From contig CAKVHI010000005.1 in assembly GCA_934747965.1 (NCBI GenBank), forward strand, positions 1 to 64,000: a DNA stretch of 64,000 nt, written 5' to 3'. The notes below the pieces were generated by a model that saw nothing but the letters and a program-made list of their open reading frames with translations, was not told the origin of the DNA and did no database searches. The DNA is from an uncultured Clostridia bacterium (GTDB lineage Bacteria > Bacillota > Clostridia > Christensenellales > UBA1242). The position numbers and the translations under genes are program-made. Positions within the stretch are counted from its first letter, which is position 1. Every line of letters starts with the position of its first letter. Positions 27,469 to 36,652 of this stretch are shown here, piece after piece.

Positions 27469-30075
27469 ATGAAGAAGATAGATTATAGTGAAGAATTACT
27501 AAAAATTGAAGATAACACAAAAATAGAAAATATAGAAATAAAAGACACCTTAAAAGTTTCTTTTATGCAATATGCAAAAGCAGTTAACATTTCTCGTGCT
27601 ATTCCAGATGTTCGAGATGGTTTAAAACCTGTTCAAAGACGAATTGTTTACGCAATGGGTGAAATGGGTTTAACAAGTGATAAACCAACAAGAAAATGTG
27701 CAAAGATTGTCGGCGAAGTTTTGGGTAAGTATCACCCTCATGGTGATAGCTCGGTTTACGATGCTTTGGTGCGTCTTGCACAAGATTTTACTATAAATGA
27801 ACCCCTAGTTTTTGGTCAAGGTAACTTTGGCTCGGTAGACGGCGATTCTGCGGCTGCTTATCGTTATACTGAAGCGAAATTAAGCAAAGTTGCTTATGAA
27901 ATGCTAAGAGATATCGAAAAAGATACCGTAGATTTTAAAGACAACTTTGACGCATCAGAGCGTGAACCCGTTGTCCTTCCAAGCAGATTTCCAAACATTT
28001 TGGTTAATGGAAGTGATGGTATTGCCGTTGGTATGGCAACAAATATTCCGCCACATAACCTTAATGAAGTTATAAACGGCGTTATTGCACTGATTGATGA
28101 TCCTGAAATAACAATAGATGATTTGATGACATATATTCCAGCCCCAGACTATCCAACAAAGGCACTAATTATGGGCACAACGGCTTTAAGGCACGCCTAC
28201 AAAACAGGTAGAGGCGGAATAATTTTAAGAAGTCGAACAGAAATTGAAGAATATACTAACGGCAAAAGTCGTATTATCGTAACAGAACTTCCTTATCAAG
28301 TTAACAAGGCAAGATTAATAGAAACTATTGCAGGTCTTGTTAATGATAAGAAAATTGAAGGTATTTCTAACCTTAATGATGAAAGCGATCGTAACGGAAT
28401 GAGAATTGTAATTGATATCAAAAAAGATTATAACCCTCAAGTTATTCTAAATTATTTGTTCAAACACACACAACTTCAAGTTTCAAACGGAATTATCTTT
28501 TTGGCTATTGTCAATGGTGCTCCAAAAATTTGCAATCTTAAAGAAATTTTGGAGTGTTATCTTGCTCATCAAAAAGAAATTATTGTAAGAAGAACAAAAT
28601 ACGACAAACAGCGTGCCGAAGAAAGAGCACATATTTTGGAAGGTTTGGTTATAGCCTTGGCAAGCATTGATGAAGTTATTGCACTAATCAAAGCATCTGG
28701 TGATAAGGTTGAAGCAAGCATAAAACTTCAAGAAACTTTTGGTTTAACTGAAATTCAAGCACAAGCAATTTTGGATATGCGACTTCAAAGATTGACGGGG
28801 TTGGAAGTGCAAAAAATTAAGGAAGAACTTGAAAACTTAAAAGTGGCTATCGCTGATTTCATAGACATTCTATCACATGAAAGTCGTGTTCTTGACATAA
28901 TAAAAACCGAACTTACAGAAATTAAAGAAAAATATGGAAATGAGAGAAAAACTGAAATTACTCTTGATTATTCAGATATAGACATTGCAGATTTGATTGA
29001 AAAAGAAGATGTTGTTATTTCTTTAACTCATCAAGGATATATTAAGCGTATCCCTGTAAATGAATATCGCAGTCAAAATCGTGGTGGAAGAGGAGTTTCA
29101 AGCCATAAAACAAAAGAAGAAGATTATGTAGAAAACATTTTTATTTCATCAACTCATGATGATGTTATGTTCTTTACAAATCTTGGAAGAGTTTACAGAA
29201 TCAAAGCGTATGAAATTCCTGAAGCAGGCAAAAGTGCAAAAGGAAGAGCAATGATTAACTTATTGCAATTATCGGCAGGCGAAAGAGTTACAGCAACAAT
29301 TCCTGTTAAAGAGAACAAAGAAGTTGGAACTTTGATTATGGCAACAAAAAATGGACTAATCAAACGAACAAATGTCAGTGAATTTGCAAGCATCCGAAAG
29401 GTTGGTAAAATTGCAATAAAATTAAATGATAATGATGAATTAATTAATGTTCAATATAGCGAAGGCAATAGTGATGTTTTGTGTGCATCAAATCATGGAA
29501 AATGTATAAGATTTAATGAAAATGATGTTCGAGAAATGGGAAGAACGGCACAAGGCGTTAAATGTATGAACATTGCAAAAGATGATTATATTGTTGATAT
29601 GATTGTTTTAAAAGAAGGATACGATATTTTAACTATTTCAAGTTTAGGATACGGAAAACGTAGTGATCCCGAAGATTATAGAACTCAAGGAAGAAACGGA
29701 AAAGGTGTTTTCGCTGGAATATTTAATGAAAAAACAGGCAACCTAGTTAACCTAAAACAAGTTAAAGACGATGAAGATATAATTCTTGTTACAGACCACG
29801 GAACATTAATAAAAATTCACGCAGACAAAATTTCTAAAATCGGAAGAACAACACAAGGTGTTAAAGTTATGAAACTTGCTGAACATGAAAAGATTGTGTC
29901 TATCACAACAGCACAGCGAGAAGAAGATGAAGAAACTTTGGATGAAAATGAAAGCTCTCAAAATTTGCAAGAAAATTCTAACACAGAAGATAAAAGCGTA
30001 GCAGACAGTGAAAATGATACTTTAACAAATCAAGAGGATTTGAATTTAGATAATAATGATAAAGAAGGAGAATAA
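27469..30075 (+). CDS. gyrA: DNA gyrase subunit A
   Basis: The DNA-cleaving subunit of gyrase, 868 residues. The active-site Tyr is Y133 in AAAYRYTEA. The quinolone-determining region reads HPHGDSSVYDAL, with Ser94 and Asp98 at the E. coli 83 and 87 positions, so no classical resistance change is seen. The C-terminal pinwheel begins with a GyrA box (QNRGGRG), which marks gyrase rather than topoisomerase IV. The last 50 residues are a long acidic tail. AGGAG is present before the start. Confidence 0.97.
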   Translation: MKKIDYSEELLKIEDNTKIENIEIKDTLKVSFMQYAKAVNISRAIPDVRDGLKPVQRRIVYAMGEMGLTSDKPTRKCAKIVGEVLGKYHPHGDSSVYDALVRLAQDFTINEPLVFGQGNFGSVDGDSAAAYRYTEAKLSKVAYEMLRDIEKDTVDFKDNFDASEREPVVLPSRFPNILVNGSDGIAVGMATNIPPHNLNEVINGVIALIDDPEITIDDLMTYIPAPDYPTKALIMGTTALRHAYKTGRGGIILRSRTEIEEYTNGKSRIIVTELPYQVNKARLIETIAGLVNDKKIEGISNLNDESDRNGMRIVIDIKKDYNPQVILNYLFKHTQLQVSNGIIFLAIVNGAPKICNLKEILECYLAHQKEIIVRRTKYDKQRAEERAHILEGLVIALASIDEVIALIKASGDKVEASIKLQETFGLTEIQAQAILDMRLQRLTGLEVQKIKEELENLKVAIADFIDILSHESRVLDIIKTELTEIKEKYGNERKTEITLDYSDIDIADLIEKEDVVISLTHQGYIKRIPVNEYRSQNRGGRGVSSHKTKEEDYVENIFISSTHDDVMFFTNLGRVYRIKAYEIPEAGKSAKGRAMINLLQLSAGERVTATIPVKENKEVGTLIMATKNGLIKRTNVSEFASIRKVGKIAIKLNDNDELINVQYSEGNSDVLCASNHGKCIRFNENDVREMGRTAQGVKCMNIAKDDYIVDMIVLKEGYDILTISSLGYGKRSDPEDYRTQGRNGKGVFAGIFNEKTGNLVNLKQVKDDEDIILVTDHGTLIKIHADKISKIGRTTQGVKVMKLAEHEKIVSITTAQREEDEETLDENESSQNLQENSNTEDKSVADSENDTLTNQEDLNLDNNDKEGE

Positions 30076-30077
30076 TT

Positions 30078-30482
30078 ATGAAAAAATTAACATTACCTGT
30101 AATTTCTATTTTGTCAACTTTAGGCATATTTAATGCATTGGTGTTTTGCTTGTGCAAAAACCTTACAAATAACTTTTGGTGCGGTTATGTGTTTATAACA
30201 CTTTCTCTTTTAATTGTGCTTTTAAGTTATATTATTTCAGCATTTCGTAAAAATCCTGATGTTGTTTCTGGCTTATCAATAAAAACATTAAGCATTTATT
30301 ATTTTATTTATGAACTTGTTTTGGGAAGCAGTTTGATGTATTTTAACATAAGTTTAACGGCAGTTCTACTTCCTCAAATTATTAGTTTCTTTATATTTAT
30401 TCCTATATATGCTTTGGCTATTTCAAAAATAGGAACAGAACAAACAAATGACAAAACTGAACAAAAAAATGAAAATAAATAA
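30078..30482 (+). CDS. Small membrane protein co-transcribed with gyrA
   Basis: A 134-residue protein with about four membrane helices and a short hydrophilic Thr/Glu/Lys tail. It begins two bases after the gyrA stop, with its AAGGAG site inside the gyrA end, so translation is coupled. No family is recognised and a link to supercoiling is not obvious. A strong terminator follows. Confidence 0.75.
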   Translation: MKKLTLPVISILSTLGIFNALVFCLCKNLTNNFWCGYVFITLSLLIVLLSYIISAFRKNPDVVSGLSIKTLSIYYFIYELVLGSSLMYFNISLTAVLLPQIISFFIFIPIYALAISKIGTEQTNDKTEQKNENK

Positions 30483-30490
30483 TGTTTAAC

Positions 30491-30524
30491 AAAAAACGCA
30501 GGCTGTTTGCCTGCGTTTTTTTGT
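30491..30524 (+). terminator. Terminator of the gyrBA operon
   Basis: AAAAAACGCAGGC pairs with GCCTGCGTTTTTT around TGTTT; a GC-rich stem with a T tail. Confidence 0.92.
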
Positions 30525-30727
30525 TTTAAATGTGGTTAAAAACTTTTGTTAATAATTTTAATATCTATGCTTTCTAAATCATTTTTAAATTTAAAATGTG
30601 TGAAAATAATTTTGCTTGATGTTTAAATGCTAATTGTAAGCCCTTTAACGCTCCGATATCTTTGCAAAAATGAAAACCTAAAACATTGTTATCTCCTAGA
30701 TTTTGATAATACAATAAATATCAAAAT

Positions 30728-31570
30728 CTATATTTCAGTTTTATCGGGGGTTTCAACCTTGTGTGCCAAAATTGGCTTACCTTTTTGCTTTTTGTTTTTA
30801 ATTAATGCGATTATAAACAAAATTATTACTAAAACGACAGTTGATATTAGTGCAATAACATACCAATTTACGGGCTTAAATTGAATTGTGTAGGTGCTAA
30901 TTTCTTGATCAGCATCCAAAATATCCCATTCATGATAGTGTATTCCATCTATTTCATAATGATAAGTTGCGTTTGAATGCAATTTGCTTTCTGGAGTTGC
31001 AAAAACATACGATAATTCAGCATCATCTTCAGAAAAATTGTTTCTAAAGTATTCAATAAAACTGTTAGTTAAATATTTAGCATCTTCGGTTGAAAAAATA
31101 GTTTTGCCTTTTGTTGTGTTTTTGTTAAACAAAAATTCTTTTTCTGTGTCAGAATTGTTGTTGCTTTCACTGTCTTCTTCTAAGTGCAAGCCGTAAAAAT
31201 ATTTAAAAGCACTGTAGTTTTTGAAAGTTAAACTTGCAATGATATAATTGTCTTTTTCATCAACACTTCCAATAACATTGTTTTTAACTGCAATTTTTTG
31301 AATTTCCAAAAGATTGTCATTTCTGTCATCAAAGGCTTTAAAAATAGCATTAATATAAACATTCATCTTTGATTTTATATCTTTTTTTACTTGAGCTATT
31401 TTAAACCCAGCATTAACTATTTTATCTTCATCAAGTTTAACCGCTAAGGCATCTATTATTGTTCCGTCATTGTAAATAACTCGTTGATATTGAACTTTAG
31501 CACAACCAGTCAATGCTAGAATGGTTACTAAGCATACCACGCAAACAGCCATTTTCTTTAATATTTTCAT
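30728..31570 (-). CDS. Lipoprotein with C-terminal membrane anchor
   Basis: A 280-residue membrane protein anchored twice: an N-terminal lipoprotein signal with lipobox ALTGC (Cys23), then a roughly 200-residue extracellular domain, then a TM helix at about 238-260 and a Lys-rich cytoplasmic tail. The outside domain (VIYNDGTIIDALAVKLDED and an IHYHEWDILDADQEI strand pair) belongs to no family I recognise. A TATATT box lies six bases from the ATG and no ribosome binding site is seen, so this mRNA may also be leaderless. The 200 bases downstream (30526-30727) hold nothing recognisable. Confidence 0.7.
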   Translation of the reverse strand: MKILKKMAVCVVCLVTILALTGCAKVQYQRVIYNDGTIIDALAVKLDEDKIVNAGFKIAQVKKDIKSKMNVYINAIFKAFDDRNDNLLEIQKIAVKNNVIGSVDEKDNYIIASLTFKNYSAFKYFYGLHLEEDSESNNNSDTEKEFLFNKNTTKGKTIFSTEDAKYLTNSFIEYFRNNFSEDDAELSYVFATPESKLHSNATYHYEIDGIHYHEWDILDADQEISTYTIQFKPVNWYVIALISTVVLVIILFIIALIKNKKQKGKPILAHKVETPDKTEI

Positions 31571-31713
31571 ACATATAATATATTACAAGCAAAACTAAAA
31601 TAAAACAAGTTTTTTGTGCCAAAAAAATATTTTTTGTCTTTTTAATCAAATTTTTTAATATGTAATCTAAAATTAACATTTTAATAATGTTTTATATTCA
31701 TTTTGCATTTAAA

Positions 31714-31742
31714 AAAAGAAACACTACCGAAATAATGTTTCC
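31714..31742 (-). terminator. Terminator of rubrerythrin
   Basis: On the minus strand GAAACATTA pairs with TAGTGTTTC (one G-U) around TTTCGG, then a T run. Confidence 0.8.
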
Positions 31743-31749
31743 TATTTTT

Positions 31750-32442
31750 CTACTTTTTTGCTTTTAAATCTTTGCAAGAAGTACACTCACAATTTTTTGT
31801 TTTCAAATTTTTTGTGTCCATATCACTAACAACACAATCTTTTAAAGTTTTTCCCGTTTCAAAAGGAACTTCAACATATCCTTGAGGCATACTGCATAAA
31901 TCGCAAACTTTCCAAGCCTTATTTTGTGTGTGCTCATTTCCACAATTAGAACACTTCCACTTTATCGGTGTTTTTGATTCATACAAAGTTTTGTTGTTTA
32001 ATCCTTCATAAATTTGTTTTACAAGCATGTAATGACAGTTTTCAACGCTTGCCACTCTATCAAAAATTTCAGCAACATCCTCAAAGCCCTCTTTTCTTGC
32101 CACATCGGCAAAACTTGGATAAATTTTATCTGCTTCTAGTTTTTCATCTTCCATAGTATATTTAAAGTGTTCAATTAGTGTTCCAAACTTAAAAGGATAG
32201 CCTGCGTTTATGTCTATGTTTGTAACAACCTTGCTAGAATTGTTAACTATTTGGTCAAAAAATGTTTTTGCGTGTGCCATTTCATTTTTTGCCAACGTTT
32301 TTACGGTGTTAGACAAAAAGTTATAACCTTCATTCAAACATTGTTTGCTCAAAAATTGATACCTTGCACCTGCTTGACATTCGCCAGCAAAACCTCGTGC
32401 TAAATTTTTGTATGTTTCACTTTTTTCAAATTTTATGCTCAT
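31750..32442 (-). CDS. rbr: Rubrerythrin
   Basis: A non-haem iron peroxidase protecting anaerobes from hydrogen peroxide. The four-helix domain (1-150) carries the diiron ligands in ECQAGARY, ENEMAH-like NEMAHAKTF, MEDEKLEAD and VENCHY. The rubredoxin domain has WKCSNCG and KVCDLCS Cys pairs (about 162-185). At 230 residues it is about 35 longer than usual: a tail with CECTSC after the rubredoxin, possibly an extra metal site. AGGGGGAAAAT precedes the ATG. Confidence 0.94.
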   Translation of the reverse strand: MSIKFEKSETYKNLARGFAGECQAGARYQFLSKQCLNEGYNFLSNTVKTLAKNEMAHAKTFFDQIVNNSSKVVTNIDINAGYPFKFGTLIEHFKYTMEDEKLEADKIYPSFADVARKEGFEDVAEIFDRVASVENCHYMLVKQIYEGLNNKTLYESKTPIKWKCSNCGNEHTQNKAWKVCDLCSMPQGYVEVPFETGKTLKDCVVSDMDTKNLKTKNCECTSCKDLKAKK

Positions 32443-32498
32443 ATTTTCCCCCTTGATGTTAAATTTTTGGCAAAAGAAAAGATTTTATACAAAAATAT

Positions 32499-32527
32499 TT
32501 GTAAAAAATTTTAATATAAGATAAAAT
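32499..32527 (+). promoter_or_regulatory. Promoter of the CYTH-like gene (leaderless)
   Basis: TTGTAA (32499-32504), 17 bases, TAAAAT (32522-32527), six bases to the ATG at 32534. Confidence 0.6.
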
Positions 32528-32533
32528 ATTACT

Positions 32534-33286
32534 ATGAGAAATATTCAAGGTCAAGAAGAAGAAAAGTTTTATTTGAGTGAAGAAAATCAATACTCAAAGA
32601 TTTATGACATATTAACGCATATGCCAAACTTTGTGTTGTCGAATGAAACTCAAGAGTATTATTGTGACTATTTTTATGACACTCCCGATAAATTCTTAGA
32701 ACAAAACCGAGCAACAGTCAGGGTTAGAAAACTTGATGACAAGCAAATTTTGTCGATTAAATATATAAGCTCAAATGCTCTTCAGCAAGAAAAAGTGCGT
32801 GAAGCTTATTTGGATATGCCCCTAGATGCCGATTTGCCATCATATCGAGAAGCACAACTTTTTTTGTCTAACAAAATAAACGATGTGTATGCAAGTTATT
32901 TAGATATAGATTTGGTAAGAAAAATGCGAGATCTAAAAGTCTTTTTGGTGATTTACACTGACCGCACAAAGATTGAAATGAAAAATAACCGTGAAACAAT
33001 TATTTTTGTTAATTTTGACAGATTAAATTATCAATCAAAATTTTTAAAAGGCGAAGATAGCACTGTTAAATTTGTTTTAGCAAACTATCCCGACCAAACA
33101 AATTTAGAGATTTTTCATCATTTTATTAAAGAAATTAATAAACGCGTTTATATTATAAACGATAATGAAAGCAAATTTGAAGCGGGAAAACGAATCTTTA
33201 ATTATGACAGATTTAACAAAAAACCTGTTGAAGAAGAGTATGATGAAGAAGACGAAAGCGATACAGATGATAACAAGAAAGAATAA
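32534..33286 (+). CDS. CYTH/VTC-like triphosphate tunnel protein
   Basis: A 250-residue soluble protein. EEEKFYL near the N-terminus is the ExExK-type strand of CYTH triphosphate tunnel enzymes. YYCDYFYDTPDKFLEQNRATVRVRK is split by the family's usual loop (only key residues matter: the YYDT-like block and RxR), and a later LSIKY strand and EAGKRIF fit the tunnel. Acidic residues coordinate metal in the family. The substrate, such as triphosphate or polyphosphate, cannot be told. An acidic tail follows. The gene is monocistronic. Confidence 0.6.
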   Translation: MRNIQGQEEEKFYLSEENQYSKIYDILTHMPNFVLSNETQEYYCDYFYDTPDKFLEQNRATVRVRKLDDKQILSIKYISSNALQQEKVREAYLDMPLDADLPSYREAQLFLSNKINDVYASYLDIDLVRKMRDLKVFLVIYTDRTKIEMKNNRETIIFVNFDRLNYQSKFLKGEDSTVKFVLANYPDQTNLEIFHHFIKEINKRVYIINDNESKFEAGKRIFNYDRFNKKPVEEEYDEEDESDTDDNKKE

Positions 33287-33330
33287 ATTTGCCCTTGGAA
33301 TATCTTAAAAAAAACTTATTTAAACTTAAG

Positions 33331-33362
33331 CCTTACACTAAAAACTAATGTGTAAGGTTTTT
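33331..33362 (+). terminator. Intrinsic terminator
   Basis: CCTTACAC (33331-33338) pairs with GTGTAAGG (33350-33357), followed by T residues. Confidence 0.82.
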
Positions 33363-33505
33363 GTTTCTTTAGAATTTAGTTATAAAACAAAAAAAATGCA
33401 AATATAAATATTTTAGAATTTGATTTTTGACAAAAAAAGTAAAATTAAAACAAATTTCTTTTGTGAAAATTAAAATAAAATAATATAAAATTAAAGGTGG
33501 GATAT

Positions 33506-34273
33506 ATGCATTTTGTAGTTGTAAAAATGAAATCTCTTATAATGTTTGTGGCTGTAATGCTCACTATTGTTATGCTGTCAGTAAGCATAAACGGAAATAC
33601 TGCGGCGTCTGTCTATTTTGGAAATAGTTTCAGAAAAGTGCCTATTTACAATGTAAAGACAGATGAAAAAGTTGTTGCAATCAGTTTTGATGCAGCTTGG
33701 GGTGCTGACAAAACAGAAAAAATTATGGAAATTTTGAAAGAATATGATGCAAACGCAACATTTTTCTTAGTTGGTTTTTGGGTTGAAAATTATCCAGAAA
33801 TTGCAAAAAAAATTTCTGAAAATGGCTTTGAAATAGGCACACATTCTAACACACATCCAGACATGGTTAAACTTGACAGTGATCAAATGAAGTTAGAACT
33901 TGAAACAAGCATAAAAATAATTGAAAACACAACTCAAGCCAAAGTTGAATTGTTTAGACCTCCGTATGGAAGTTATAATAACAATTTAATTGATGTTGCT
34001 GAAAGCCTAAATCTTAAAACAATTCAGTGGGATGTTGACAGTTTAGACTGGAAAGGAATTAGTGCGGTAGACATCACAACTCGAATTTTAAACAAAGTGT
34101 TTAATGGCTCAATCATACTTTGTCATAACAATTCTGACCATATCCTTGATGCTCTTCCAATAGTTTTGGATAGACTAAACAAACGAGGATATAAAGTTAA
34201 ATGCATCGGCGACATAATCTATAAGGATAACTACACAATAAATAATCAAGGCACACAACTAAAAAATGCATAA
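33506..34273 (+). CDS. Polysaccharide deacetylase, PdaB-like
   Basis: A NodB-fold deacetylase of 255 residues with an N-terminal membrane helix. The catalytic Asp is in AISFDAAWGADKT, the AAWG form specific to sporulation PdaB and its relatives. Zinc His residues are in THSNTHPDM, with RPPYGSYN and the late DSLDWKG and ILCHNNS motifs. In Bacillus, PdaB is made during sporulation and maintains the spore cortex; that role is inferred. GTG at 33497 is possible, but AAAGGTGG fits the ATG at 33506. It is 24 bases upstream of the SSB-like gene, likely one operon. Confidence 0.88.
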   Translation: MHFVVVKMKSLIMFVAVMLTIVMLSVSINGNTAASVYFGNSFRKVPIYNVKTDEKVVAISFDAAWGADKTEKIMEILKEYDANATFFLVGFWVENYPEIAKKISENGFEIGTHSNTHPDMVKLDSDQMKLELETSIKIIENTTQAKVELFRPPYGSYNNNLIDVAESLNLKTIQWDVDSLDWKGISAVDITTRILNKVFNGSIILCHNNSDHILDALPIVLDRLNKRGYKVKCIGDIIYKDNYTINNQGTQLKNA

Positions 34274-34297
34274 AGAAAAACTTAAGGAGAATTTTAT

Positions 34298-34969
34298 ATG
34301 AATTACGAATTATTGCAAAATAACGAGGTGCAACTTTGGGGCAAAATCGCATCAAGCCCTGTTTATAGCCACACGGTTATCGACGAAAAGTTTTATGAAT
34401 TTAATTTGGATGTTCCAAGACTTAGCGATTCAAGTGATATAATTCCAATAACTATATCCGAAAAATTATTATTAAACAAAGATTTTTCTTTAAATTCAGT
34501 TGTGGCTTTAACAGGACAATTTAGAAGTTACAACAAGGTTGTTGACGGAAAAAGCAAACTTATGCTAACAGTTTTTGTTAGGGAAGTGTGCGACGTAGAC
34601 ACAAATAAAAATCCAAACTTAATAACATTAAAGGGGTTTTTATGCAAAGAACCAATTTTCAGAACAACACCTTTTAAAAGAGAAATTACAGATATTTTGC
34701 TTGCAGTAAACAGGGCTTATAACAAAAGCGATTATATTCCTGCCATTGCCTGGGGAAGAAATGCTCGGTTTGTTAAAGATTTGCCTGTAGGAACAAAACT
34801 TGAAATTGAAGGAAGAATACAATCAAGAATTTATCAAAAAAAATTAAGTGAAACCCAAACTGAACAAAGAACGGCTTATGAAATTTCAATTTCACAACTA
34901 AAAATTATAGAAAACGAACCAATTACAACTGCAGAACTTACAAGACAGAGCAATCAGGCTATAGAATAA
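34298..34969 (+). CDS. Double-OB single-stranded DNA-binding protein-like
   Basis: A 223-residue protein with two SSB-like OB folds in tandem: residues about 5-105 (VQLWGKI, VVALTGQFRSYN) and about 108-210 (LITLKGFLCKEPIFR, DILLAVNRAY, YIPAIAWGRNARF, LEIEGRIQSR). The second half is close to normal SSB; the first is diverged. It lacks the acidic DDDIPF-type tail of the housekeeping SSB. Clostridia commonly carry such a paralogue of unclear function. AAGGAG precedes the ATG; a terminator follows. Confidence 0.8.
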   Translation: MNYELLQNNEVQLWGKIASSPVYSHTVIDEKFYEFNLDVPRLSDSSDIIPITISEKLLLNKDFSLNSVVALTGQFRSYNKVVDGKSKLMLTVFVREVCDVDTNKNPNLITLKGFLCKEPIFRTTPFKREITDILLAVNRAYNKSDYIPAIAWGRNARFVKDLPVGTKLEIEGRIQSRIYQKKLSETQTEQRTAYEISISQLKIIENEPITTAELTRQSNQAIE

Positions 34970-34998
34970 TTTAAAATATTAAAAACATAAAAAAGATT

Positions 34999-35030
34999 AA
35001 AAAAACTGCTAAAACTAAGCAGTTTTTTTA
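34999..35030 (+). terminator. Intrinsic terminator
   Basis: AAAAAACTGCT pairs with AGCAGTTTTTT around an AAAACTA loop. Confidence 0.88.
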
Positions 35031-35067
35031 ATGTAAAAAATTGTCAACCTTAAATTTTTTAAAATTA

Positions 35068-35096
35068 TAGACAAAATAAAAATTTTAGGTTATAAT
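35068..35096 (+). promoter_or_regulatory. rnpB promoter
   Basis: TAGACA (35068-35073), 17 bases, TATAAT (35091-35096); predicted start at 35103, the first base of the P1 stem. Confidence 0.8.
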
Positions 35097-35102
35097 AATG
35101 TT

Positions 35103-35426
35103 GTTAGTTATCCAGACAAACGCGTGATTTTATCACGAGGAAAGTCCGAGCATCGCAGAACAGGGTGCTGGAGAAATCCCAGTGAGGGTGACCTTAAGGA
35201 AAGTGCAACAGAAAATAACCGCCACTTTGTGGTAAGGGTGAAAAAGTGAGGTAAGAGCTCACTAAGGTTAGGGTGATCTAGCCGTTGTGTAAACCCCACC
35301 TGATGCAAGGTAATGACTTTTGTGGGTTGTTCGCTCCATAGTCTATACACCGCTTGAACTTAATGGTAACATTAAGTCTAGATAGATGTTTGTCCAATAC
35401 AGAACTCGGCTTACAGAATAACTAAC
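35103..35426 (+). ncRNA. rnpB: RNase P RNA
   Basis: The RNA component of RNase P, which removes 5' leaders from tRNAs. Universally conserved blocks are present: GAGGAAAGTCCGAGC near the 5' end, the CAGGGTGCTGG arm, AAACCCCACC, and the closing ACAGAA. GTTAGTTAT at the start pairs with ATAACTAAC at the end (P1 helix), which sets both boundaries at 324 bases. Terminator follows directly. Confidence 0.97.
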
Positions 35427-35430
35427 TTTT

Positions 35431-35453
35431 GCAAGGTTTTCCTTGCTTTTTTT
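35431..35453 (+). terminator. Terminator of rnpB
   Basis: GCAAGG, TTTT loop, CCTTGC and seven T residues. Confidence 0.92.
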
Positions 35454-35740
35454 AATGTTATTTTTTATTAAATGCTATCACAACTTGGTTACTATATAAT
35501 TTTTATTAGTTTTATTAATTTATTAAATATTATGTAATTTCTTTTTTATTTATAAATTTTTATTGTTTCACGATCAACAAAATCACAAAAAACAAAGTTA
35601 AAATATTTTATGCAACTACTGTTGTAAAAAATTGTAACATCAACATTAAATTGGTTTATAATTTAAAAATTATATATTTTGATGAATATAAAACATTAAG
35701 CGGACGTTATTAATAAAACATAAAATGTTAAAATTAACTC

Positions 35741-35769
35741 TTGACAAACAATTCTACTTGATGTATAAT
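35741..35769 (+). promoter_or_regulatory. Perfect promoter upstream of a 160-base leader
   Basis: TTGACA (35741-35746), 17 bases, TATAAT (35764-35769). The predicted start near 35776 leaves about 159 untranslated bases before the yjjX-like ATG. The preceding stretch 35454-35740 holds nothing I recognise. Confidence 0.85.
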
Positions 35770-35775
35770 ACTAAC

Positions 35776-35934
35776 ATACAACATATCATTTCGACCATTC
35801 CGATATGTTTTGACTGGAGATTTCTTCTTTAGAATGGCAAAGAAACAAAGCAAAGTTAATTTGGCTGTGTTAATTTGCATTTTAAAGGAGGTTTTTTATA
35901 TTACAGCTAAAAAATAATTTAAGGAGTATAAAAA
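35776..35934 (+). promoter_or_regulatory. Structured leader with possible mini-ORFs
   Basis: ACATATC (near 35780) can pair with GATATGT across 14 bases, and TTTCTT with AAGAAA further on. A 27-codon frame at 35834-35917 begins ATGGCAAAG. Inside it a perfect AAAGGAGG (35884-35891) is followed eight bases later by ATT, not ATG; read from ATT it is a five-codon frame ending TAA at 35915-35917. No known riboswitch consensus is recognised. Confidence 0.45.
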
Positions 35935-36465
35935 ATGAAAGTATTAATTGGAACAAAAAATCCCGGCAAGATTGAGGGTGCAAAACAAGCGTTTGAAAAA
36001 TTTTTTGAAAATGTTGAAATTGAAGGTGTTAAGGTTGATTCTAATGTGAGTGAACAACCATTGAATGATGAAATTTATTTGGGGGCGAAAAATAGAGTCA
36101 ATAATCTTATAGATTATGCAAAGAATAATAACATAGAAGCCGATTTTTATATTTCGGTTGAATCTGGCATAACAAATAAGTTTAATAAGTGGATGATAAC
36201 AAATATTGCCGTAATTAAAAACAATTTTGGCTATGAGAGTGTTGGAACAAGTGCAAGTTTTCCTGTTCCTGAAAAATATGTTAATGAAATTTTAAGCACA
36301 GATTTAGGAAAAGTTATGGATAAACTTTTTGACAAAACAGATTTGCATAATTCAACGGGCGGAGTTGGGCTTTTAACGCATGGGGTTGTAACAAGAATAG
36401 ATCTTAATTTTTCGGCTTTCGTTATGGCACTAACTCAATTTGTTAATTCAAATTGGAAAAACTAA
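35935..36465 (+). CDS. Inosine/xanthosine triphosphatase, YjjX/DUF84-like
   Basis: A housecleaning NTPase that removes non-canonical purine triphosphates (ITP, XTP). At 176 residues it is standard for the family. Motifs: the N-terminal VLIGTKNPGKIEGA substrate loop, SNVSEQPLNDE followed by GAKNR, the acidic ISVESGI strand, and TGGVGLLTHGVVTR near the end. AAGGAG precedes the ATG. The long leader before it suggests regulation, which is unusual for this enzyme. Confidence 0.88.
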   Translation: MKVLIGTKNPGKIEGAKQAFEKFFENVEIEGVKVDSNVSEQPLNDEIYLGAKNRVNNLIDYAKNNNIEADFYISVESGITNKFNKWMITNIAVIKNNFGYESVGTSASFPVPEKYVNEILSTDLGKVMDKLFDKTDLHNSTGGVGLLTHGVVTRIDLNFSAFVMALTQFVNSNWKN

Positions 36466-36497
36466 GTTTGCGTGTTTCAAAATGATTTAATAATTGC

Positions 36498-36528
36498 AAA
36501 AGAAAGATATATTCTTTCTTTTTTTATA
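36498..36528 (+). terminator. Intrinsic terminator
   Basis: AAAAGAAAGA (36498-36507) pairs with TCTTTCTTTT (36513-36522), then T residues. Confidence 0.82.
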
Positions 36529-36652
36529 ATTAAGTTATCAAAATTAAAAAATTATAACAAGTTATGTTTTCTTTTGTCGAATGGCTATAAAACTTTTTTA
36601 AAATTCTTTACTTAATTTTTTGTTTTTTTATAATAAAAAATAGAGGTGTTTT

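Noticed and set aside
35108..35350. Antisense open frame over RNase P RNA
   Set aside because: It lies entirely within the conserved, structured rnpB gene and has no ribosome binding site.
35776..35934. Known riboswitch (T-box, purine, TPP, ZTP or c-di-GMP) in the yjjX leader
   Set aside because: None of the consensus cores I know could be found; listed instead as an unexplained leader.
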